NCBI GenBank assembly: GCA_036873135.1
Contig: JAPTYO010000003.1
Coordinates: forward strand, 25,568,001 to 25,632,000
Direction of reading: 5' to 3'
From: Clarkia xantiana subsp. parviflora
Taxonomy: Eukaryota > Streptophyta > Magnoliopsida > Myrtales > Onagraceae
Length of the DNA: 64,000 nt
Below, one piece after another: positions 24,196 to 33,104 of the stretch. How positions within the stretch are numbered: the first letter of the stretch is position 1; every line of letters starts with the position of its first letter. The notes under the pieces were generated by a model. It was not told the origin of the DNA and made no database searches. It saw only the letters and a list, made by a program, of their open reading frames with translations. The position numbers and the translations under genes are program-made.

Positions 24196-24450
24196 AGTGG
24201 TGTTACAAAATGTGAAAAATCTTGTGAAATTTTCATAGAAAGTGGAATGGGTCCACACCAAGCAGCAATACGTTTGTTCCTTTACTTTCTCTTTTCTACT
24301 TTCTATTAAAATTTTACAAGAAAATCCACATTTTAAAGATTTACTCTTTACATTTGAAAGTAAAGGAACAAATGTATTGGTGCTTGGTGTGGGCCCATTC
24401 CACTTTCTATGAAAATTTCACAATAATTTTCACATTTTGTAGTACCACTT
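24196..24450. mobile_element. Palindromic MITE (fused inverted dimer)
   Basis: The termini agtggtgttacaaaatgtga and tcacattttgtagtaccact are inverted repeats. The arms also share caccaagcagcaatacgttt against aatgtattggtgcttggtgt and gaaagtggaatgggtccaca against gggcccattccactttc. The left half corresponds to the monomer at 14535-14692, and the right half is a partial inverted second unit. It has no coding sequence. A transcript across it would form a long hairpin. Confidence 0.75.
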
Positions 24451-24720
24451 ATCGTGCATACAGATCTTTTACTAAAATTAATCCGCTGTAACTAATTCAC
24501 AATCCAACATTTGGTTAGATTTTCAAAACATTACTTAAAACCATATAAATTGGATTGAGCCAAAATATGGGCTTCTCTAGGGCCAATCTCCATATACCTA
24601 TTATCTCAACATAATATTTTTATTTATCAATCTCCACATTTTTTTAATGAGGTTACATTATTTATATATAGCCAAATTACTTAATATAACAAATATCATA
24701 GTGATTGATATATATATTAA
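24451..24720. other. 3' flank of the cysteine protease
   Basis: 270 bp of AT-rich sequence between the MITE and the protease stop codon, probably containing the protease 3' UTR. No other feature is seen. Confidence 0.4.
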
Positions 24721-27591
24721 TTAAAACGGGTAAGACGCGGTGGTTGCAATGCCGCATAAACCCTCCGGTTGGCCAACGTCCCTCAGAAACCTCATATACC
24801 CTTCTTCACCCCATCCTTTTCCCCATGAGTTTTTGAGTATCCAGTATTTGACTCCAACTTCAGTCACTCCATAGCCCACCACCGCCACGGCGTGGTTGAG
24901 ATTCGCCGTGCCGCACCCTCCTCCCGTAAAAACTCCGCCATTATAATACCTAATACAGACGATCGTCACGTCAAATATTGTTCGTAAATTAGAATACCAT
25001 AGAGAATATTACACTGAAACTAAACAAAATGTACTTGGCATTAAAATAGTGACTGGGTTTGATTTTTTAGTCCATTTTAAAGTAGGAAATCAACTGTTTT
25101 TGTAAACTAAACCGGCGGTCAGATTGGAAATCGGTCACACAAATGGGCCGGTTCTAGTAAAATTAGGATTAGCAAAAAACCTATCCGGATGGGCTGGATC
25201 GAAACTGGTCCATTCTGGATCGGTTACCAATAGACCAAGTCCACAAAGAGTGAACTAGTTCCAAAAACTGGTGGATTCGGTTCTGTAGTGGACCTGAACT
25301 AGTTTTGCACTAATTTATATTTTTTAAAAAAATAGTGTAAACCTTTGTAGAAAACGGACATGACCGGAACTGTTTTTGGCAAAACGATTCCAAACTAGTC
25401 CACAAACCGATTCCAAACAAACTAGTTTTTCTACACTAAATCAGTAAAAACTCTATTTGGACCGGAAATGTTTAAGACAATCCTAGTCCGGGTCGGTACC
25501 GGTCTGTACCAGACCGGTTCCATGCCCAACCATAAGTAGAATGCAAGGTGGCCAGATTCGATTGGTGAAAACCTATTTGGGCCGAGTTGGATCGGATCAG
25601 ATAGGTGCCGGGTCACTAGTTTTTTTGGCCAAACCGGTCGCTAGTTCAGATAACATAAAATGTTGAACTGGGCTTGCAGGTTTATAAATGAAGATCAGAA
25701 TAAGCCTATTTCTTGATTGTAACCGGTCGAACCAGATTAAATCAGATCAATCGGACCACCAAAAACATGCATTTCTAAAAAAAAAAATATAGAATCATTT
25801 TAAACTTCAGAATTGTTAATTTCGCCGAATAAATTCGTAAAAACCTGAATTCGAACGAATTAGCATCAACGGCGACGCTCACGGGCTGGTGAGCGACGGC
25901 CTTGAGGAGACTGGTCTCGTTGTCGATCGGAACATCCTCGTACCCGGCTATGGTTTCACGGTGAAATGGCGGCTGTTTCAAAGTGCAGTTATTTTCGGTG
26001 CCTTTGTAGGGGTAGTTTTCCTCGGTCGACAAGCCATGTTTTTGGATATATTGGAAGGCATCGTTCATCCAACCTACATTACAGCCGTCGGTTTTGCCAA
26101 TATGGTCGCAGTCGACGAGTTCTTGCTCGGACAACGATATTAGGGTTCCGGTTTTTAGTTTGGTGATTCCTTCGACTGCAGCAACGGCAGAGAAAGCCCA
26201 GCAAGATCCTGCGTTTTAGGGTTACCAGATGATCATCTTAATAAGTGTATATGTATATTTCTTGGTATATAATTTGTGAAATACAGAAACTGATGGACCC
26301 CTAACCTAAATAAGTACAAGAGTTTTATGTATATATCTACATTACATTATTTGAAAAGTATGTAAAACCATATATAATACAACATGTTTGTAAAAGATAG
26401 TTTTTGGTACAAAAATATTTTTAAATGACAGTATGTTTAAAAAACGACGTTAATTAGTATTTTTGTAAATTATCATCTAGATTGTCATTAAGTACTTTCA
26501 ATTTGAAAAAAATAAATCGAGTATTTCTCTAAATGTCAAAACTAATAACTCTAATAGCTTATACTAACGTTACAATTGAGTACCCGATTCATTATGAATC
26601 AATTGATCCACAATCTATTGCCATAAAAAAAAATCCACAATCAGTTGGAATCTGATTGGACTCAGTTGTATCATAATATGCGTCAATATGGTTTAGTTAT
26701 GATATTTTGAAAAGTATTCGGTTAATTTTTATAGATTTAAAATTTAGTTAAAGATAATTTTTGAGGGATGATTGACGGAAATACTAATTAACACAGTTTT
26801 TAAAACATATTGGTAAAAAAAATCATTTTTTTTCAAACATTATTATATATGTTTTTACTAACTTTTCCTTAATTCCATATGCTAGGGGGGTTAAAAAATA
26901 ACGTTACTATATATTGCTGAAACACTAAAGAGTGATTACAACAATGAAGTAAAAGATAATGGGTAAAACCAAATTAAATGTATATGATCAATATATATAT
27001 TATACATATTTTATTTATCAGAAAGATTCAAAAAACAAGTTAAAAATTGTGTTGGACTCAAATTGTTTAAATAAAAGAGGAATATATAAAATACGTCGTG
27101 TTCTCATACGCGAATCGAGTTTAAATTCTGCTGAAAAATTCGAAAACATTACCACAACTAGGACCTTGATCCTTGATGGGTGTTACAGTTCCATTCTCCC
27201 TCCAATCCAAATACGAAGGCAGGTCCGAGACCGAGACATTCTCGTACCGGAAAGACAACATCGACGAGCTGCTCCTACTTCCTCGCGGCTTGTATCCCAT
27301 TATTCGCGAGGCCTTAACCTCGTCATCGGTGAGATCAGCATATCGGTTCACTCCGAGGGTGTAGGTTTCGTTATTTGCCGCATTGAACGCATCGATTCGC
27401 CTAACGTTATCGGCAAATATCCGGTATCGTGACTCGGTTTCCTCGAGGGTTGAGTATTTCTTTTCGTGACGAATCGTCCACTCTTGGTATTGTTGGCGCA
27501 TGGAAGAATGTTCCGGTAGGAGCCGGGATTCGGTTGCGAAAATGAAGAAGAAAGCAAGGTAGAGTAGGAGGGTTTTGGTATGGGATGTCAT
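24721..27591 (-). CDS. Papain-like cysteine protease (C1A, SAG12/SAG39-type), three exons, 343 aa
   Basis: Exons on the minus strand: 27591-27153, 26208-25845, 24949-24721 (1032 nt with stop), all GT-AG and in frame. It has a signal peptide (about residues 1-22, [12 protein letters not shown]) and an I29 propeptide with an ERFNIN motif in [20 protein letters not shown], then GVNRYADL. The mature start is near [11 protein letters not shown]. Catalytic residues are Gln142 (KDQG), Cys149 (SCWAF), His287 (NLNHAV) and Asn308 (KNSWG). There is no granulin domain and no KDEL tail; it ends TTASYPF. Such enzymes degrade protein in vacuoles during senescence or defence. Oddity: one extra residue sits between the Gln and the catalytic Cys (QGPSCGSCW, where the family usually has QGxCGSCW). 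Intron 2 carries ACCGGTT-type repeats. Confidence 0.92.
25060..25740. repeat. ACCGGTT-rich degenerate repeat in protease intron 2
   Basis: A dense succession of aaccggcggtcag, actggtccattctggatcgg, accggtctgtaccagaccgg and similar short motifs on both strands, spanning most of the 895-bp intron. It resembles 13140-13560. It is probably a decayed repetitive element inserted in the intron. Confidence 0.5.
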
Positions 27592-27669
27592 GGTAGAGAG
27601 CTTGGGTGTGTAACTTTTTGGGTTTGAAGAACTTAGATTGTGTGATCATAATGGGTTAAGTTGTAGGGG

Positions 27670-27740
27670 TTTATATATTAGTGATCTCAAAATTTAATAA
27701 TATGTTTATATATTAGTGATCTCAAAATTTAATAATGTAG
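27670..27740 (-). promoter_or_regulatory. Duplicated TATA-box segment upstream of the cysteine protease
   Basis: A 35-bp unit containing tttatatattagtgatctca occurs twice in direct tandem (27670 and 27705). On the minus strand each gives a TATATAAA-like box, the nearer about 85 bp upstream of the ATG at 27591. The position and sequence suit a core promoter. Two alternative TATA boxes 35 bp apart would be available. Confidence 0.6.
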
Positions 27741-28309
27741 TTAATAATATGTTTAGATTCAATATTTAATAGTATTAGCCTATTAGGTAATATATATGTA
27801 TTACTATTAAATAAATGGAGCAAATTATGTATTAACTAAATATGATTTATACCAAGGTTGATTGGACCAACATGCAAAACGAGTTGCATTTGCAGGTCAG
27901 ACCAAATTTGAAGCCGAGGTTTAATAATAATAATAATAATATTTAAAAAGTAGTATATATATATATTAAGGATATTTTAATATTTTAATCACATTATAAG
28001 TATATATATATTATTAACATATAATATAATATTAGTATATATATATTTATATAAGTTTCAAATATTAAACCTTGATTATGATATCTTAATAATTAATATA
28101 CTTAATTAATACCTAGTTAAGTGAATAATTCGCAGATAGTTCTATTCATTTTTTACACGCACAACACGATATCAAAACAGTATATGGTATGCCTTGTCAT
28201 CCGTGACTAACACATTTCGTTTCTGAGAACTGAAAATCAACATTAAAAATCATTTAATGCTAACAATATATACTAGTATTAATAAAGTCGCGTCAAAAAA
28301 GATTTTAAT
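27741..28309. other. AT-rich intergenic DNA
   Basis: Short TA and AAT runs (27926-27942, 27955-27967, 28002-28012). No gene or element recognised. Confidence 0.5.
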
Positions 28310-28702
28310 AAAAATGGTGGAGTATGTGTAGGTCAAAGACTCTAAACATTTTTTTGGTAACTAATTAAACCAAATGCTGATCAACAATGAATGGTTCAGT
28401 CCTAGTTATGATGAAATTCTGTTAGGGGCAATAAGTGAGATAGATGTAAATAGTTAGCTAGTGTTGAAAAAATGTAAATATAAGATTTTAAAATCTAAAT
28501 TTATTATAATTACAAATTTTATGATAAAAATCACACATTACAAAAAGTAGAAAAAGACAATTTTTATCGCCGTAGCGCTGTAGAAATTCGAATATACACA
28601 CTCTAATATTAAAATTAAACAAACTACTTAACCAAACATTTTAAAACCTTAAAATGATACATAATTGTACAATTTCACATTTACATTTAAGCGTCCCATT
28701 AA

Positions 28703-29513
28703 TCTATATATATTATAAATTCTGAATGAAAGATAATAACGGATTGAATGTAGAGCTGAAGATTTTTTTTTTTTTTTTTATTTTATATTAATCGATACAT
28801 TTATGACAATTGAGCTAAGGGTTTTGTAGCAATTAACTCCATAGCATTGATTGCACTAGGGACCTGAGCGTTTTTAAGTTCCAATTTCGCAATTAAAATT
28901 TCACTGATTTCGAACCGTTCAAGATTCAATGTATACAATTAACCGCAGTTAAAATTTAAGACCGTTCAAGATTCAATGTATGCAATTAATCGCAACTAAA
29001 ATTTCTCTGATTTCGAACCTTTCAAGATTCAATGTATGCAATTAATCACAATTAAAATTTCGGACCGTTCAAGCTTCAATGTATGTAATTAATCGAAATT
29101 AAAATTTCGTTGCTTTTTAACAGACGCTTGACGGGGAGCCGGCGAACAAAGATACCAGGCGGTACAGGCGACTGACAGTTTCAGTGGCAGAGCCATCTCT
29201 ATCTCCGGCGAGATATCGCCGGTGGTCAGCGAAGCCATATCTGTTGAAGAAACAGACGCTTAACACAGATCCGACGACCAAATGTAGCATGCGGTACGGA
29301 CATCTAAAATTTATTTGTGAATTTGCGCAATGGTATTTTATGGTTCAAAATTTCCAGTCTTTCGTTTCATTTTTTATATTTTAGACTGATATTTTATTTA
29401 AAAATAGTGTTTTAACATATTACAAATAGTCAGTATAAATTTCATCGAATATTAGTTTGTCAATTATACATGTTTGGTAAGTCACCCCGCGCGATGCGCG
29501 GGAAATGGACTAG
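28703..29513 (+). mobile_element. Non-autonomous Helitron, 811 bp, with preserved empty site
   Basis: It begins TCTATATATATTATAAATTC after an A. It ends with the GC hairpin CCCGCGCGATGCGCGGG, an 8-nt spacer and CTAG, followed by T. The duplicate copy at 30211-30690 reads straight through the target (cccattaa/tacgatataa at 30600/30601), which fixes both ends and shows A/T insertion without target duplication, as expected for rolling-circle transposition. The interior has ~50-60-bp tandem repeats and a GC-richer stretch (29120-29300) that may be captured genomic sequence. It has no Rep/helicase. Confidence 0.88.
28880..29112 (+). repeat. Tandem repeat inside the Helitron
   Basis: About four imperfect units of 50-65 bp built on gttcaagattcaatgtatgc, aattaatcgcaa and ttaaaatttc. 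Units alternate in whether ctgatttcgaac is present. Confidence 0.75.
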
Positions 29514-29600
29514 TACAATATAAAGAGAAAAAGTGGTTCCTTCAAAAAATGAAAAACAGATAAAGGATAGATAATATGGCTAATAGGTTTGATCGTACCT

Positions 29601-30121
29601 TAAGGGGGCGTTTGGATGGACGTAATGTGAAATTACTTGAAAGGTGAGATTACAAGTAATGTGAGCTACGTAATGTTATGTTAGGTTACAGTTGCTGGTT
29701 GTGTAGTAATGTGGAATGTAATGTTAGTTTACAATGTTTGGTATGCGTTCTAATGTGCATTGTAATGAGACTCTATTATTATTATATTAATCTATATGAG
29801 AGTATATTATATCTTAATATGATAAGATTTAAAAGAATATATATTTTGACAACAAATAACTTCTTAAAGATTATGTGTGTGATTAATACTATAGTAATTT
29901 ATGAATTGTAAAAACTAAATATTTAAACTCAGTACACACAACTACTAAAATTCTACTAATTAAAGCATTACATATAGTTTTATAAAATAATTTTTATAAA
30001 AAATATAACGAAAAAAGATTTATTCATTTTACGAACATCATATTCATTAAAATAATGAGTTATAAAGTAAAAAATAAAATAAAAAAACTAATAAGAATAA
30101 TAACACTATTATTATCATAAT

Positions 30122-30176
<55 letters not shown>

Positions 30177-30210
30177 GGTTGATCACTATCAGTACGAATA
30201 CACACTATGA
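29601..30210. other. Intergenic AT-rich DNA between duplication copies
   Basis: Begins with a GC-richer stretch (gggggcgtttggatggacg at about 29605), reminiscent of MITE termini, and GTAATGTGA-type short repeats to about 29760. It continues AT-rich and ends with a (TAA)n tract (30127-30175). No gene recognised. Confidence 0.45.
30127..30175. repeat. (TAA)n microsatellite
   Basis: About sixteen uninterrupted trinucleotide units. Confidence 0.95.
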
Positions 30211-30690
30211 TAATAATGGAGTATGTAGGTCAAAGACTCTAAACTTTTGTTTGGTAATTAAACCAAATGCTGATCAACAATGTATGGTTCACTCCTGGTT
30301 ATGATGAAATTCTGTTCTGGGGCAATAAATGAGATAGATGTAAATAGTTAGTATTTAAAAAAAAATGTAAGATTTTAAAGATCTAAATTGCAAATAATTA
30401 TAACTTTTATGATAAAAATTGCACATTATAAAAAGTAGAGAAAAATACAATTTTCCTCTCGCCATGGCGTTGCAGAAATTTGAATATACACACTATAATA
30501 CTACGTTGAAATTTAGACAAATTAATTAACCAAACATTTTAATTAAAACCTTAAAATGATATGTGAATGAAGAGTTTCACATTTACATACATCCCATTAA
30601 TACGATATAATAAAGAGAAAAAGTGGTTCCTTAGAAAAATGAAAAACAGATAAAGGATAGATAATATGACTAATAGGTTTATTGTACATT
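30211..30690 (+). repeat. Segmental duplication copy 2 (empty Helitron site)
   Basis: Direct repeat of 28310-29600 without the Helitron. The empty target junction is at 30600/30601. The copies differ by scattered substitutions and small indels, so the duplication is not very recent. Confidence 0.85.
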
Positions 30691-30779
30691 AAGTTTATAT
30701 CATGTGATTGGATTGTACTATAAGAGCGAGTTTATTTTTGTGGTTTGATTATGAAATATTATATTTGAAAGTCTTAAAA

Positions 30780-32620
30780 GGCGTTATCATCGTAGTAACC
30801 TGATTAAAACCTGTGAAATCCCATTGTATTTGAGGAATCAACAATAATAATAGAACTGCGGGAGTTTGCCAGGATGGCTTGATAAGCAAGCAACCTGTTA
30901 TATAGGCGCCAACTCCCAGTTCTTTTTCTTCTTTCTTTTGCATTTTTTTATTCTTCCATTGAGCAAGGAAGGGTTGTTACGACTGAGGTTTCTGGTTTTC
31001 TTTTGAGCCGAGCCGTCGCTGGTTTGAGCCCGCTGCTTCCGTGTTCCCAGAATAAAGAGACGACCGAGAGGGGACTTTTCTCACTCACCTCCACATTCTT
31101 TAGAAGAATTTCTTTCATCTTTTCCCTGATTGATACAACTCAATCAAACTAGTGGGATGCGACGTGACTTGGATTCAACTTCTTAACTCATCAACTAGAA
31201 TGATAAGTTGCTGCTCAAATGAATGCGGGGCTTTACTCAGTTTCACCGAGGGTTTAAGCGGTGATTAGGGATTTCCGGAACTCAAAGAATTTTTACAAAA
31301 AAGGAAATCGAGCCTTTTCAACTAACGAGAATAGAACTGTCATTGAAAGCAGTCGCCATCAGATCGAGCAGGGAATCTCTCTAGCTGTCCTGTTTGTGCT
31401 GTATTCTGTGTTTGGTACTTAATTAAGTCAGTCAGTGTGATTTTATGATGGCAGTTCAGTCTCCCCTTAGCCCAAGAGACCCGAGTCTAGCAAGAGGAAG
31501 CAACCACGACTTAGCAACATGTTTGACGAGGCTACTGTTCGCTCTCTCCGTGGTGGAATAGAAAAATCTCTATCTCTGTCCGAATGGAAGAAAAGAGGTG
31601 GTGGGGAAAGCGCCAGTGGCACGTGCTTCGAAAGCTGGGCTTGGAGCTATATCCCCCGGTCTCGGTCTAGCCGCTCTAACCGATAGCAGAGATTCGATCC
31701 TTTGTTTCCAGCCTATGCCTACTAAAAACCACCCTCCGCCCAACTAAATGGTAGACGTATTTAGTGTTACGATCACCACTCGTGATCCACTCACTCCAGG
31801 ACTTTTGGAACCAGATAATATCCTCAAGCTCCAACGTTAAATGGTCGAGATATCCGCAGCATGCTAAGTGAATGAAAAGTCTCTTGGGTGGTTCGAATCC
31901 ACGTGGTGGTAAAGCCTGGCTTTTATCTATTCGTGGATGTCGGGGAATTGGGACTTCCCTTGACGAGGGAAACTTAAGGGTACCAATTCACCAATCTCTA
32001 GCTTTCCCGAGCAGAAGCTCTTCCGGCCTGATGCATCGGTACATAATTGACTCGGGTTTCCGTTCGAGCTCATTACTTGGCGTTGAAGGAAGCTCATGTG
32101 AGGACATTTATTTATTAACAACACTTCTTAATGACCAGTTCAGTTAAAGAAGGACTTTAGTTACAAGCCTCTTTTTCTTATTAGCCCTACTCTCGAGTAA
32201 TTGGCCACAAATTTAGCCCTGACTTGACATTTTTATAAAATTGAGCCCTTTTGTGGGCTACGGGTGGAGGGCTATGAGCTCGTTCACTCAATCCCGGGGA
32301 AAGAACTCCCAACGCCTTAGTAGGAAGCTAAACTTTGCTTGTAGGTTCTCGTGCTTATTTCAAAATTTCTGCTTTGTTATACCCATCATCCGGTAACCAC
32401 AGGATGATCCACAAGAAAGGTGGCAGGATTCGAACATATGGCCAGCCGGCCCCTGACCTGCTGGGTTGGGCGGCCGGGTTAGCACCCCCGTCGCCTCTGT
32501 ACTCGAAACAGATGCGCTGCGCTACCCAACGCGTAACTTTGTCTCCCCTACCCCTTTCCTGATGTTGCCATTACCAATCACGGGTAATCCCCGAAACGCA
32601 TGACCTAATAATATTAAAAA
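30780..32620. other. Probable mitochondrial DNA insertion (NUMT)
   Basis: The composition changes abruptly from AT-rich to about half GC. The text resembles plant mitochondrial intergenic DNA (for example caccgagggtttaagcggtg, cccttagcccaagagacccg, gttcgaatccacgtggtgg), with no open reading frame of note. A mitochondrial-type tRNA-Pro remnant lies at 32415-32527. The identification rests on recollection of such sequences, not a search. Ends are approximate. Confidence 0.5.
32415..32527 (-). pseudogene. Broken tRNA-Pro-like sequence, mitochondrial type
   Basis: On the minus strand a 5' tRNA part (GTAGCGCAG, then CGCATCTG, an anticodon-stem segment, GTACAGAGG) is separated by about 45 nt of unrelated GC-rich sequence from a T-arm and acceptor (GTTCGAATCCTGCCACC). 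The D-loop is shortened. The halves match the layout of plant mitochondrial trnP as I remember it, but the insertion and an altered anticodon loop make it non-functional. Confidence 0.4.
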
Positions 32621-33104
32621 AAAAAAACTTCAACTGACCAAACAAGGACCAACAACCAACCTTCTCGAGCGAGAGTTCTATCAGAGTGCGGAGGAAGGCT
32701 TCTATCTTCTACCAATATGCTTAACAGGAAATTAGCGGCATGGAAGAACAAACACTGCAGCTAAACACTAGCGAGAGCGGTGAGAATAGCTAACAACTCA
32801 TTCTTATTATGTCACGTCTAACCTATATACCACATCAAACATATAAGAATGCGAATAGGATTGAGCTTCATGGACCAACCTCTTGACTGCTGGTGGAATC
32901 TACGTTGGCGATACCAGTACATGCATTGATTATCACTAAGTCTGATCAGAAAAGACTCGGACTGTACTTGTATACATGAGAATCCAAGTCCGCTCGTTCA
33001 AATGTTCTTACAACGGTAAACCTATCTTCACACAGATATCACACACATTGCTACATATTTTGGCTTCATTTTCATGAAGTTTTTGACTACACATACATGA
33101 ATCC
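32621..33104. other. Flank between NUMT and NPF gene A
   Basis: Mixed-composition DNA, probably including the 3' UTR of the NPF gene whose stop is at 33105 (minus strand). No other gene seen. Confidence 0.4.

Larger units (their letters stand above)
28310..29600 (+). repeat. Segmental duplication copy 1 (interrupted by a Helitron)
   Basis: 28310-28702 plus 29514-29600 align with 30211-30690. Shared stretches include aggtcaaagactctaaac, aaccaaatgctgatcaacaa, tatgatgaaattctgtt, gagatagatgtaaatagtta and gaaaaacagataaaggatag. The two parts are separated only by the Helitron at 28703-29513. No coding content is recognised. Confidence 0.85.

Noticed and set aside
24721..27591. Cysteine protease as a pseudogene, because exon 1 read through ends FEFFSRI
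   Set aside because: That tail is intron read-through; a GT at 27152-27151 joined to the AG before 26208 restores SCWAF and the full frame.
29601..29780. PIF/Harbinger-type MITE starting gggggcgtttggatgg
   Set aside because: No inverted partner terminus or target duplication found nearby.
31872..32147. Protein-coding frame in the presumed NUMT
   Set aside because: No recognisable mitochondrial protein; composition fits intergenic organellar DNA.
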